Below the pieces are notes generated by a model. It searched no databases. It had not been told where the DNA came from and saw nothing but the letters and a program-made list of their open reading frames with translations. Positions 53,309 through 62,341 of a stretch of DNA of 64,000 nucleotides are shown here, piece after piece (position 1 is the stretch's first letter; every line of letters begins with the position of its first letter). The DNA is taken from positions 18,963-82,962 of the forward strand of contig NZ_AQXE01000006.1 of NCBI RefSeq assembly GCF_000375485.1. The letters run 5' to 3'. Made by a program: the position numbers and the translations under genes. Source of the stretch: Desulfovibrio oxyclinae DSM 11498 (GTDB taxonomy: Bacteria > Desulfobacterota > Desulfovibrionia > Desulfovibrionales > Desulfovibrionaceae).

Positions 53309-54388
53309 TCAGTTGATGAAGTACAGAACCGCGAGCAGCGCCAGCCCCGCCTTGAGAGACGCGACGGTGAAGCCCACGACAAATCCGGACACGCCCGCGG
53401 CCTTCAGGTCGGACAAGCGCGTGGTCAGGCCGATGCTGGCGAAACCAAGAAGGAACGCCCATTCCATGAAGCCCTTGGCGGTTTTGACGGCGGGATCGCT
53501 CAGCATGCCCATGGTGTTCATCATGACCACGGCGAGGAAGCCGAGGACGAATACGGGGAACTTGGACAGGATGATCTGCTTCTTGTTCACCGGCTCGCAG
53601 GACAGGCTTGATTCGCGCTGGCAGGCCATGAGCGTCAGCATCAGCACGATGAACGGCAGGAATATGACCCGGCCGATATTGTACACGCCCGCAATGATCC
53701 CGGCCTCGTCGCTGAATCCGAATCCGGCTGCCAGCACCTGTGCGGAGTTGATGATGCCCACGCCGGAGAATGCGCCGTACTGGGCATCGGAAAGATTCAG
53801 CAGCTGCCCCAGCGGAGGGAAGACGATCAGCGCCAGCAGGCCGAACATCAGCACCACCGCGATGGAGTAGGCCATTTCCTCTTTCTTGGCGTTGACGGCC
53901 GGGGCCACGGCGATGGTCGCCGAGACACCGCACACTGAAAGTCCGGCCGCGAGACATGCCGTCAGGGACGTGGGCATGTTGACCTTCTTGCCGACCCACA
54001 TGAGCACGATCGCGGACATGAAAAGGAAGAAGAAGATCATGCCCAGTGCCTGTCCGCCCACGGTCACCAGCCCCGCGAGGGAATACTTGGCTCCCATGAC
54101 CACGATGCCGGTCTTGGTGAGAATGGTCGAAAAGCGAAGCCCCGGACGCATGATCTGGGGAACGCCCACCGTATTGCGGATGGCGATACCAACGATAATG
54201 GCGAGGATGAAGTCCTTCAGAGTCAGGTATTTCTGAAAGAATTCATAGTTCTTCAGCATCGGCGCGGCCTGATGCGCGCCCACCGCCACGGCTATGACCA
54301 GGAAAAGCCCCGGAAGGCTGTCGATCACTTCCTGGGCAAAGGTTCTGGGGAGCGGAGCTCCGTTTGCACTTGCGTAGTTGTTTGACAT
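53309..54388 (-). CDS. YeiH/UPF0324 family membrane transporter
   Basis: The 359-residue product is a YeiH-type putative anion exporter with about ten helices. Family segments are TKTGIVVMGAKYSLAGLVTV, CLAAGLSVCGVSATIAVAPA and SGVGIINSAQVLAAGFGFSD. The start at ATG 54388 follows GGAGG. Relatives are called putative sulfate exporters, and substrates differ and are mostly unproven. It is the first gene of the operon that encodes its probable sensor and sigma-54 activator. Confidence 0.88.
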   Translation of the reverse strand: MSNNYASANGAPLPRTFAQEVIDSLPGLFLVIAVAVGAHQAAPMLKNYEFFQKYLTLKDFILAIIVGIAIRNTVGVPQIMRPGLRFSTILTKTGIVVMGAKYSLAGLVTVGGQALGMIFFFLFMSAIVLMWVGKKVNMPTSLTACLAAGLSVCGVSATIAVAPAVNAKKEEMAYSIAVVLMFGLLALIVFPPLGQLLNLSDAQYGAFSGVGIINSAQVLAAGFGFSDEAGIIAGVYNIGRVIFLPFIVLMLTLMACQRESSLSCEPVNKKQIILSKFPVFVLGFLAVVMMNTMGMLSDPAVKTAKGFMEWAFLLGFASIGLTTRLSDLKAAGVSGFVVGFTVASLKAGLALLAVLYFIN

Positions 54389-54410
54389 GTATACCTCCGA
54401 CTCTCCCAAT

Positions 54411-54426
54411 GGCAAAACACGTGCCA
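54411..54426 (-). promoter_or_regulatory. Sigma-54 promoter of the YeiH operon
   Basis: On the minus strand the sequence reads TGGCAC-GTGTT-TTGCC, a match to the -24/-12 consensus with correct spacing. It is located about 25 bases upstream of the YeiH start codon. The sigma-54 activator in the same operon is the likely partner. Confidence 0.88.
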
Positions 54427-54500
54427 GCCTTCACAAGTCGGTAAGTATCCGATTTATAGAGCATTTATTCTACAACCGACGACACCTTCGCATACGCATT

Positions 54501-54548
54501 GTTCCCCACCGGGAACAAAACGAACCAGATCGGTTCCCGAAAGGGAAC
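54501..54548. promoter_or_regulatory. Paired GTTCCC-N4-GGGAAC palindromes, probable activator sites
   Basis: GTTCCC-CACC-GGGAAC lies at 54501-54516 and GTTCCC-GAAA-GGGAAC at 54533-54548. Their centres are 32 bases apart, close to three helical turns. They lie about 80-120 bases upstream of the sigma-54 promoter, the usual distance for enhancer sites. Confidence 0.8.
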
Positions 54549-54768
54549 AAAAACCTCAGCTTCCTCTCTGTATTGCTCATACAGACGACAAGCGCCCTCT
54601 GGATGAGTAATGGTTGAGAAAGATATCACATCGTCAACACACTCCCATAACAACCTGAAATACTGTGATATCATCCCGAAAGGTCGTCTTCTGACTTTCC
54701 CTACGCAACGACGCATAGCCCTTCGTTCAGAAGGTCTTTTTTTCTACGACCATCGCGGTAGGGATTGC

Positions 54769-54784
54769 GTTCCCAACAGGGAAC
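54769..54784. promoter_or_regulatory. Third GTTCCC-N4-GGGAAC palindrome
   Basis: GTTCCC-AACA-GGGAAC repeats the same palindrome about 350 bases upstream of the sigma-54 promoter and just beyond the secA terminator. It may be a remote enhancer site of the same activator. Confidence 0.7.
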
Positions 54785-54812
54785 AATGCCTCTGAAAGAT
54801 ATAAAGCAGGAC

Positions 54813-54846
54813 AAAAAAAAAGCGGAGCCCCGTTTCGGGACTCCGC
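54813..54846 (-). terminator. secA terminator
   Basis: GCGGAG pairs with CTCCGC and inner bases continue the stem. On the minus strand nine T residues follow. Confidence 0.93.
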
Positions 54847-54875
54847 CTTTGATCTGCTATAGCGTAACGGGCCTG

Positions 54876-57407
54876 CTAGCGCCCGCAGCACTTCTTATGC
54901 TTGCGACCGGATCCGCAGGGGCACGGGTCGTTGCGCCCGACCTTGGGTTCCGAGCGGCGCACCGGTTTCTTTTCCTTCTCTTCCTCGCCGCCGGAGTACT
55001 CCAGTTCCTTTTCCGAGCCGTGCTGGAATTCGTCCTCGGTCACCTCGGCCTGAATGCGCAAGTGCGAGAAGGCCCGCATGGCATTTTCCTTGATGGTGAA
55101 GACCATTTCCTGGAACAGGTTGAAGCCTTCGCGCTTGTACTCCTGCTTGGGGTCCTTCTGGCCGTATCCGCGCAGGCCGATGCCGTCGCGCAGATGGTCC
55201 ATGTTGAGCAGGTGCTCCTTCCAGTTGCGGTCCAGGGAATCCAGCAGGAAGTAGCGCAGAATCTCTTCATAATGATCCGGGGCGGATGCCTTGAGCTCCG
55301 CAAGAATCTGTTTCACCCACTGATGCGCCTGCTCCATGCTCGGCAGGCCGCCCTCGCGGAAGTCCTCAAAGCGTGAGAAGTTGAATATCTCATCCAGCCG
55401 CTTGCGGACGGTGTCGAGCTCCTCCTCGTCCAGCTCCTTGGCGTCGAGCGCCGGGGAGAGGTATTCCTCAAGCAGGTCGTCGGCGTATTCAAACGCAACG
55501 CTTTCCGTGGATTCCTTGCTCATGAGTTCGCGGCGCAGGGTATAGACCACTTCGCGCTGCTGGTTCATGACGTTGTCGAAGTCCAGCAGCTGCTTGCGGA
55601 TTTCAAAGTTGTGGTTTTCCACGCGGCGCTGGGATTTTTCAATGGCGTTGGAAACCATCTTGTTCTCGATGGCCTCCCCTTCCTTCATACCCAGCTTGCC
55701 CATGACGTTCTGCAACTTGTCCGAGCCGAACAGGCGCATAAGGTCATCGTCGAGCGCAAGGTAGAAGCGCGAGGACCCCGGGTCGCCCTGACGGCCGGAA
55801 CGGCCTCGCAGCTGGTTGTCGATACGGCGGGATTCGTGCCGCTCGGTGCCTATGATATGCAGGCCGCCAAGCTCCTTGACGCCTTCGCCGAGCTTGATGT
55901 CGGTACCGCGACCCGCCATGTTGGTGGCGATGGTCACGCGTCCCACGTGACCGGCCTCGGCCACGATCTCCGCTTCCTTGTCGTGCTGTTTTGCGTTGAG
56001 CACGTTGTGCGGCACGCGCAGCTTCTTGAGCATTCTGGAAAGAAGCTCCGACTTTTCAATGGAGACGGTACCCACCAGCGCAGGCTGTCCGCGCTTGTAG
56101 CAGTCCGCGATATCGTGCGCGATGGCGTTGTACTTCTCGTCCTGGGATTTGAAGATGGCATCGGGATGGTCCTTGCGGACCATGGGCTGGTGCGTGGGAA
56201 TCACGATGACTTCAAGCTCGTAGATCTGGCCGAATTCCACGGCCTCGGTGTCTGCGGTACCGGTCATGCCCGCAAGCTTGTCGTACATGCGGAAGTAGTT
56301 CTGGAAGGTGATGGAAGCCAGCGTCTGGTTCTCGGACTCGACCTTCACGTTCTCCTTGGCCTCGATAGCCTGATGCAGCCCGTCCGAGAGACGGCGGCCC
56401 GGCATGAGACGGCCGGTGAATTCGTCAACCAACACCACCTGACCGTCCTTGACGATGTAGTCCACATCGCTCTGGAAGATGTGGTGCGCCTTGAGGGCCT
56501 GAAGCACGTGATGTTGCAGGCTGATGTTCTGAGTGTCGAACAGGTTGTCCACGCCCAGCAGCTTCTCCACCTTTTCCACGCCGGCGTCGGTGAGGGTCAC
56601 GCTCTTGGCCTTCTCGTCGATCTCGAAATCGCCGTCCGGCGGAGTCTCGTCCTCGGCCTCACGCGGGGTGGAGCGCACAAGGTTGGGGATGATGCCGTCG
56701 ATCTTTCGGTACAGGCCGACGTTCATCTCCACCTGTCCGGAGATGATGAGCGGGGTTCGGGCTTCGTCGATGAGGATGGAGTCGACTTCGTCAACGATGG
56801 CGTAATTCAGGTCGCGCTGCACGAGCTGTTCTTCATAGAACTTCATGTTGTCGCGAAGATAGTCGAAGCCGAATTCATTGTTGGTGCCGTAGGTGATGTC
56901 GGCGGCGTAGGCCTGCTTGCGTTCCTCGTCGTTGAGCCCATGCACGATGACGCCGTAGGTCAGGCCGAGGAAGTTGTAGATCTCGCCCATCCACTCGGCG
57001 TCGCGGTGCGCAAGGTAGTCGTTGACCGTAATGACGTGCACGCCCTTGCCGGAGAGCGCATTGAGCACCACGGGCAGGGTCGCCACGAGGGTCTTGCCCT
57101 CACCGGTCTTCATTTCGGCGATCTTGCCCTGATGCAAAACGATGCCGCCGATGAGCTGCACGTCGTAGTGGCGCATCTGCATGGTGCGCACGCCCGCCTC
57201 GCGGACCAGTGCAAAGCATTCGGGCAGCACGTCATCAAGCTTTTCGCCCTTGTTCTGGACGCGTTCCTTGAGTTCCTCGATGCGCCGCGGAAAATCCTCG
57301 TCCGCCAGGGCCTGCATCTCGGGCTCCAGCGCGTTGATCTTGTTGATCACCGGCTTGAGCTTTTTCAGATACCGGTCGTTCTTGGTTCCAATGATATATT
57401 TGAGCAT
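54876..57407 (-). CDS. secA: Preprotein translocase ATPase SecA
   Basis: The 843-residue product is a complete SecA, the motor that pushes preproteins through SecYEG. It has the nucleotide site [14 protein letters not shown], the DEVD box in [33 protein letters not shown] and [13 protein letters not shown]. The C-terminal zinc motif is [13 protein letters not shown], used for SecB or ribosome contact. I choose ATG 57407 ([13 protein letters not shown]) after AGGAG. The frame extends eight codons further upstream. Confidence 0.97.
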   Translation of the reverse strand: MLKYIIGTKNDRYLKKLKPVINKINALEPEMQALADEDFPRRIEELKERVQNKGEKLDDVLPECFALVREAGVRTMQMRHYDVQLIGGIVLHQGKIAEMKTGEGKTLVATLPVVLNALSGKGVHVITVNDYLAHRDAEWMGEIYNFLGLTYGVIVHGLNDEERKQAYAADITYGTNNEFGFDYLRDNMKFYEEQLVQRDLNYAIVDEVDSILIDEARTPLIISGQVEMNVGLYRKIDGIIPNLVRSTPREAEDETPPDGDFEIDEKAKSVTLTDAGVEKVEKLLGVDNLFDTQNISLQHHVLQALKAHHIFQSDVDYIVKDGQVVLVDEFTGRLMPGRRLSDGLHQAIEAKENVKVESENQTLASITFQNYFRMYDKLAGMTGTADTEAVEFGQIYELEVIVIPTHQPMVRKDHPDAIFKSQDEKYNAIAHDIADCYKRGQPALVGTVSIEKSELLSRMLKKLRVPHNVLNAKQHDKEAEIVAEAGHVGRVTIATNMAGRGTDIKLGEGVKELGGLHIIGTERHESRRIDNQLRGRSGRQGDPGSSRFYLALDDDLMRLFGSDKLQNVMGKLGMKEGEAIENKMVSNAIEKSQRRVENHNFEIRKQLLDFDNVMNQQREVVYTLRRELMSKESTESVAFEYADDLLEEYLSPALDAKELDEEELDTVRKRLDEIFNFSRFEDFREGGLPSMEQAHQWVKQILAELKASAPDHYEEILRYFLLDSLDRNWKEHLLNMDHLRDGIGLRGYGQKDPKQEYKREGFNLFQEMVFTIKENAMRAFSHLRIQAEVTEDEFQHGSEKELEYSGGEEEKEKKPVRRSEPKVGRNDPCPCGSGRKHKKCCGR

Positions 57408-57542
57408 CGTATATGACTCCTGAGGCCGCAACTGTCGGATGCGGCACGGATAGGCTGTGGGCAGACCCCGGGCCTGCCTTGAATTGTCGTGGCTTTGGAC
57501 GTCCCTTTCCCTTTCGAGAGGACTTGTCCAACGGCGATTGCG

Positions 57543-57974
57543 CTAGGCGCGGATGGCGGTGGGTGCGCGCGGCGGCGCTCTGCCCGTTATCGGGCGGGAA
57601 ATGACAAGCGGCGGCGGGAGCACGCTTGCGTCGGGGAAATCGACCTGCCGGTTGGCAGCGGTCCAGCCGTCGCGGCGCGCGGCAAGAGCCAGCTGATACG
57701 ACGGCCCATCACCCGCCGCTGCGGCCTCCGGAGAGCCCGAAGGCTTATGGCTGACGCGGCCAAGCAGGTGCAGCCCGGAACGGTTTCTGCCGTTTGGCCT
57801 GACGCTTTCCTCCTGCATGAGCGGAGAGGCCAGCGCCTCGGCGGCCACTGCGGGACAGGCCACGGTCGCGGCCACTTCGATGAAACCCACCGCCACGGCG
57901 AGGGCTACGAGGGAAACGGATTTCCGGGCGAAGTGTCTCTGCAAGGGTCTGTCCAGCGTTCGGGTATCATTCAT
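57543..57974 (-). CDS. Hypothetical exported protein upstream of secA
   Basis: The 143-residue product has a hydrophobic N-terminal stretch (SVSLVALAVAVGFIEVAATV, then ACPAVAAEA) that looks like a signal peptide. The remainder is Pro/Arg/Ala-rich without motifs. No clear ribosome site precedes ATG 57974. It lies 135 bases before secA on the same strand. I consider it possible rather than certain. Confidence 0.4.
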   Translation of the reverse strand: MNDTRTLDRPLQRHFARKSVSLVALAVAVGFIEVAATVACPAVAAEALASPLMQEESVRPNGRNRSGLHLLGRVSHKPSGSPEAAAAGDGPSYQLALAARRDGWTAANRQVDFPDASVLPPPLVISRPITGRAPPRAPTAIRA

Positions 57975-58107
57975 GCGGCCAATAATGGAAGTATGCCCGC
58001 AGCATTGAAAGTCAACGGGCCGGAGCGGTTTTCCGCCTCCGGCCCATGGTCGATAGCATATTCGTTTGCGTCAGTAAAAGCTTTCCGGACGCTCCCGGCG
58101 GAGCGTG

Positions 58108-58833
58108 TTACTGAGCGGCAACCGGCTCGCTGGTCATTTCATCATACGCCACCGAGCAATACAGGCACAGAATGACAACCATCAGCCCCCTCAGGACGAC
58201 CAGCCCTATTGAGGGAAACAAGCCGCCTCCCAGGTACATCCAGAGATAGTCGAGCGCCGTGCTCAGCACGAAGGCAATGATCAACGGCAGCAGATAGGAA
58301 ATGGTCCTGCCACTCGTCAACCGCCAGGAAGCGGCCATGGGCACCTCATGGTTCGCCAGCGGAGCCATTGCATAGGGCAGAAGACGAAGCCCGATGTACC
58401 CAATGAGTATGGTGCTGATGATCCCGTTGGCGACCAGAAGAGTCGTCACGACATCGGTCGAGAAATTCGTGGCGGCAAATGCCGTGGAAAACGACATGAT
58501 CAAGAACGGGATGGAGGCAAGGAGAAGCACTATGAGAAAGCGACCAAATGCTTTGACAAGCGGACGCACTGGTCGCAGGAGAACCAGTTCAGATTCTCCC
58601 TTAAGACGCTGCATTCCCATGCGGACGATCATAAACGGAATTGCCATAAGGACAAGAAACAGAGCAAGGCCGACAGGCACCATGATCAGACCGATAGGCT
58701 GCTCGAAAAAATCGGGCGGAAGACTGATGAGGGGAAGTAGGCAAAGCGCCATGAAAATCGCCGTAAGACGTCTCAGCGGACCGGAGGTGCTTTTTGCAAG
58801 AGAAAAGACACGGTACCACAAATCCATACGCAT
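58108..58833 (-). CDS. Multi-pass membrane protein, unknown
   Basis: The 241-residue product has about six hydrophobic helices, including RLTAIFMALCLLPLISLPPD, then GLIMVPVGLALFLVLMAI and SISTILIGYIGLRLL-like segments. ATG 58833 is chosen for AAGGAG seven bases upstream. The frame is open to 58905. I cannot assign a family. It is on the same strand as the iron-sulfur protein gene, 83 bases downstream of it. Confidence 0.72.
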   Translation of the reverse strand: MRMDLWYRVFSLAKSTSGPLRRLTAIFMALCLLPLISLPPDFFEQPIGLIMVPVGLALFLVLMAIPFMIVRMGMQRLKGESELVLLRPVRPLVKAFGRFLIVLLLASIPFLIMSFSTAFAATNFSTDVVTTLLVANGIISTILIGYIGLRLLPYAMAPLANHEVPMAASWRLTSGRTISYLLPLIIAFVLSTALDYLWMYLGGGLFPSIGLVVLRGLMVVILCLYCSVAYDEMTSEPVAAQ

Positions 58834-58916
58834 GAAGAGCTCCTTAAAAGGGAAAAGGGAGAGAGTGAGGGAGAGGTCGAGTTCGACAAGGATTCCCGGC
58901 AGCAAAAAAAGGGGTG

Positions 58917-60023
58917 CTAAATATCAAACATCATTACATCTATCCAGTGTCCTGCATTGCCTTTTTCCGACAGGATGGACGGCAGACGCGCCGCACAGGC
59001 GGAGCAGCCCGTCAGCACCAGCTCGGCCCCGGATAACGCACGCGCGCATTCCGCCCCGGCGCGGTCCGCGGTGTCAGGATCCGCAAGACGCATCAGTCCG
59101 CCGAAACCGCAGCATTCGCGGCTGGTGCGGACATCCGGTTCCGCTCCTAGCATGGCCCCGACGAGCGCAGCGTCCGTGTCGCGCCCCACCGTATGGCACG
59201 GCCTGTGATAGCCCACCGGCTCAGGTCTTTCCCCGGCAACGGCAAACTCACAGTCGAGCAGCGCGCCGGACAGGGGACGCAGTGACGCGCGCCAACGTTC
59301 AGCCTCGTCCGAATCGGCGAACACGTTCCCGGAATAATCCGTCAACGAATGCAGGCAGGAAGCGCACGGTGTGACGATCAACGGCTCCCCGGCCTTCCGC
59401 CATGCCTTCACGTTGCGCACATTCAGCCTGTCGGCGTCCTCGAAGCATCCGGCAAGGCGGAGCGACCCGCCGCAACACTCAAAAGATGCGGGCAACACCT
59501 CTGCTCCGAGGCCTTCCAGCAGGTGCAGCGCCCCCCGAAGCCAGTGCTTGCGCACATGTCTGGCCATGCAGCCGGGGAACAGGGCCACCCGCTGTCCGCG
59601 CAGGGCGTCACCAAAGGCCTTCACCCGCACAAAGGGCTCCACGGCTGGGCCGCGCCGTGCATCCGCGAGCATCTTGAGCATCGGCCCCAGTCGTTCGGGG
59701 CGCATCCGCCCGGGCAACAGCCGCGCGGCAAGTCCCGTGGACGGCCAGAGCTCTCGGGAACGCGTCAGCCACATCTTCCAAAGCCACGAATGAAAATCGG
59801 GATGCTCGCTGCGAAGCCGCGCCACGAGCATGGGCACGTCCACACCCTGCGGGCATTTGTCGCGACACCGCTGACATCCGAGGCACAGCCCCGCAAGCCT
59901 TGCCGCATCCTCGCCCGAGAGATCGGACAGCACGGCCTTGGCGCGCGGGGAAAGCTCCTCGCGGTCCGTGGCCCGAAGCAACGGGCAGACTTCCATGCAC
60001 TTGCCGCACAGAATGCAATTCAT
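58917..60023 (-). CDS. GlcF-like iron-sulfur protein with two CCG domains
   Basis: The 368-residue product has two 4Fe-4S sites, C3-x2-C6-x2-C9-x3-C13 (CILCGKCMEVCPLL) and CLGCQRCRDKCPQG. Two CCG cysteine-rich domains follow (FECCGGSLRLAG with CASCLHS, then ECCGFGG with GCSACAARLPS). This is the layout of glycolate and lactate oxidase subunit GlcF and related heterodisulfide reductase-like proteins. ATG 60023 has GGAGG eight bases upstream. A GlcD-like flavoprotein is encoded 2.3 kb upstream on the same strand and may be its partner. Confidence 0.88.
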   Translation of the reverse strand: MNCILCGKCMEVCPLLRATDREELSPRAKAVLSDLSGEDAARLAGLCLGCQRCRDKCPQGVDVPMLVARLRSEHPDFHSWLWKMWLTRSRELWPSTGLAARLLPGRMRPERLGPMLKMLADARRGPAVEPFVRVKAFGDALRGQRVALFPGCMARHVRKHWLRGALHLLEGLGAEVLPASFECCGGSLRLAGCFEDADRLNVRNVKAWRKAGEPLIVTPCASCLHSLTDYSGNVFADSDEAERWRASLRPLSGALLDCEFAVAGERPEPVGYHRPCHTVGRDTDAALVGAMLGAEPDVRTSRECCGFGGLMRLADPDTADRAGAECARALSGAELVLTGCSACAARLPSILSEKGNAGHWIDVMMFDI

Positions 60024-60094
60024 GATCAATGCCTCCGATGCGGCCGGAACTCCTGTTGGAGTCCCGACCGCAGGGTCAAGGCATAGTCATTTCA

Positions 60095-61282
60095 TCAGGC
60101 GTTGGCAACTTCGCGCAGCGTTCGCACGAACAGACCGTTTTCATAGGAACTGCGCATGGTCATGCGCAGGAACCCGCTGCCTTCGATGCCGGTCACGCCG
60201 TTGAGGTTGGCGGTCAGGAATCCCCGGTTCGACAGTTTCTCGTGCAGGCTTCCGGCGGGAACGTCCTCGTGCCGGAACATGACGGTGTTGGTGTCCGTGG
60301 AGAGAGCCTGAATGCCGGGGATGGACTGCAACTCGGGAAGCAGCCGGTTTCTGCGCCGCAGATTGCGCCCCCGGCACTGGCAGACGTAGGGGTCGTCCAT
60401 GATGGCGATCTGGGCCATCTGGATGGAGCTCCACGGCAGGGGGAACGTGGGCCGGAACGCGTTCACGGCCTGAATCAGTTCCTGCGCCGCGCACATGACG
60501 TACCCCACGCGGGCGCTCGGCAGCGCGTACATCTTGGAGAACGTCCGCAACACCATCAGGTGCGGGTATTCTTCCAGATACCGTGTTGCGCTGACCACGG
60601 CGTCCTCGTGGTCCGTGTATTCCCCGTAGGCCTCGTCCACCGCCACCAGCGTACCGGTCCGCTCCGCCTGCTCGCAGATTTCCCGGATGGTCGCCAGCGG
60701 GAGCAGCTGGCCCGTGGGGTTCACGGGGTTGCTGATCCAGATGAGCTTGGGGTTGCGACGGCGCATCACCTCGCAGATGCGTGCCACCGTCGCGGCGGTC
60801 CATCGATGATTCGGCGGCGAGGTGCTCACCGGGATGACGGCCGCCCCGGCCCGGCTGGACATATCCTCGAACACGCTGAAGTTGGGGACCGGAAACAGCA
60901 CTTCGTCATCCGGTTCCAGCACGGCACGGCAGATCTGGTCGATGATCGACTCCAGCCCGGCGCCAAAGGCCATGTGCGCCGGGTTGATACCGTGACGCAT
61001 GGCGATCTGCCGCCGCAGCTGGCGAAAGTGGTTGTCCGGATACTCCACCATGTTCCGGGTGACGTTTTCGGCGGTTTCCGGCAGGGACAGCACGCCCCGG
61101 ATAAGCGGGGTCACGCCGTCGGTGTTCTTGCCGATGTCGAAACGATAGACATGACTCAGGCCGCCGGCGGCCATGATTTCGTCGATGTGCGCCTGCTCGT
61201 CCACGTCCTTGCTGACGTAGTCGCCGGACTGGCGAGCGAGAGCCTGCTGTGCCTGCGTCGCGAGCATGGTCTGCATGTTCAT
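60095..61282 (-). CDS. HisC-like class I/II PLP aminotransferase
   Basis: The 395-residue product is a fold-type I aminotransferase. PLP lysine is K250 in RTFSKMYALPSARVGY, with SNPVNPTGQL (184-193) and D216 in VAVDEAYGEY. The C-terminal SGFLRMTMRS matches the histidinol-phosphate group. The first 45 residues form an extension not usual in HisC. Overlap with the GNAT gene by four bases suggests a joint biosynthetic role. The substrate is unknown. Confidence 0.85.
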   Translation of the reverse strand: MNMQTMLATQAQQALARQSGDYVSKDVDEQAHIDEIMAAGGLSHVYRFDIGKNTDGVTPLIRGVLSLPETAENVTRNMVEYPDNHFRQLRRQIAMRHGINPAHMAFGAGLESIIDQICRAVLEPDDEVLFPVPNFSVFEDMSSRAGAAVIPVSTSPPNHRWTAATVARICEVMRRRNPKLIWISNPVNPTGQLLPLATIREICEQAERTGTLVAVDEAYGEYTDHEDAVVSATRYLEEYPHLMVLRTFSKMYALPSARVGYVMCAAQELIQAVNAFRPTFPLPWSSIQMAQIAIMDDPYVCQCRGRNLRRRNRLLPELQSIPGIQALSTDTNTVMFRHEDVPAGSLHEKLSNRGFLTANLNGVTGIEGSGFLRMTMRSSYENGLFVRTLREVANA

Positions 61283-62040
61283 GCGGCCTCCCCTTTTTCG
61301 AGCAGATAGCGACCGGTGGCGCCGTCGTCGGGCAGAACCACCCCCACGGCCTGATATCCGCGGTTGTTCAGGTACTCCGAAAGCACTTCGCGCGTCTGCA
61401 TCCTGTACTCGGCGGCCCGCTCCAGATCGGCCTTCTTCAGCCCGGCCAGATCGCGCGGAATCTCCACCAGCACATGCTTTTCCTCGGGCATGGAGTCGGG
61501 CATGGCCAAGGGGGCGTCGTCATGCAGGTTCTTGCTCGGCGGCTCCACGGTCACCGGGAAGCTGAGCAGCATCCGGTCCAGTGGCAGCCCCTTGTGCATC
61601 TCGCACTCCACGTCGTAGCATTCGGGCACGTACCCGTAGGCCACGGCCCCCATCTTGTTCAGATAGATGTGGGCGTTCTTGCATTCCAGCGGATCGAACG
61701 TCCCGGCCATGCTCCTGATGCCACGGTCGGAAAGCTCGTGCATCATTTTGGCATAAATGCGCGTCCCAAGGCCCATGTTGCGGTACTTCGGCAGCACGCC
61801 GAACATGTGGGCGTAGGCCATGTCGTTCCGGAAGGAGGGAATCACCAGCATGAACCCGGCCAGCACGCCATCGACGAACGCTCCCAGATTCACGCTCATG
61901 TTGGGGTTCTCGAAAGTCAACGCTTTGAGCGTCACCGGCGACATGGTGCCCTGCGCGTCGAGCCCCCAGATTTCTTCCTGAAGCGCGATGCATTCACGCA
62001 ATTCGCCGTGGGTTTTGATCTTCCTGATTTCCTGTGCCAT
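61279..62040 (-). CDS. GNAT family acyltransferase
   Basis: The 253-residue product has the GNAT acetyl-CoA site in MFGVLPKYRNMGLGTRIYAK, preceded by GVLAGFMLVIPSFRND. It resembles the predicted GNAT group with a start reading EIRKIKTHGELRECIALQEE. A C-terminal 70-residue extension is present. ATG 62040 is chosen for AGAGGA upstream. It is translationally coupled to the aminotransferase. Confidence 0.83.
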   Translation of the reverse strand: MAQEIRKIKTHGELRECIALQEEIWGLDAQGTMSPVTLKALTFENPNMSVNLGAFVDGVLAGFMLVIPSFRNDMAYAHMFGVLPKYRNMGLGTRIYAKMMHELSDRGIRSMAGTFDPLECKNAHIYLNKMGAVAYGYVPECYDVECEMHKGLPLDRMLLSFPVTVEPPSKNLHDDAPLAMPDSMPEEKHVLVEIPRDLAGLKKADLERAAEYRMQTREVLSEYLNNRGYQAVGVVLPDDGATGRYLLEKGEAA

Positions 62041-62341
62041 CGCTTCGTCCTCTTTTCCGAATGTCTTGATGATACGGCGGCTTACTGACCACCCGCGCCG
62101 CACCGCTTCGGATACGGCACAGCGCATACGACAACCCGTTATCATCTAGACTATTGCAGCGGACATGCCAAAAGACACGACATATCGTTAGAAATATCGT
62201 GTACGGCCCTGCGACCCCGAAGGATGCAGGGAAAACGTTTTTTTCAAACAGTCAAGCTATTGAAAAGAAGAAGGGAAATTGGTCCGATAGCGGCCCGCGG
62301 GTGCGCACGCATCCGGCACTGGTGCGCAACTGACGAAGCGT
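62041..62341. other. Intergenic stretch, 301 bases, promoter region
   Basis: No gene is seen. ATATCGT occurs twice as a direct repeat near 62180-62200 in a short AT-rich block. The region should contain the promoter of the GNAT-aminotransferase pair. Confidence 0.4.

Larger units (their letters stand above)
54389..54812. other. Regulatory intergenic region, no gene
   Basis: The region between the YeiH operon and secA terminator holds the promoter and three palindromes listed separately. The short frames within it have no ribosome sites or family features, and I regard them as non-coding. Confidence 0.7.

Noticed and set aside
53309..53999. Alternative 271-residue frame over the YeiH gene
   Set aside because: Its product is Arg/Gly-rich shadow coding. 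Only its last 34 codons form a gene, which has its own start at 53288.
54465..54716. Short minus-strand frame in the YeiH promoter region
   Set aside because: It has no ribosome site and overlaps the enhancer palindromes.
55611..57416. 601-residue plus-strand frame
   Set aside because: It is fully antisense to secA, whose motifs are unmistakable.
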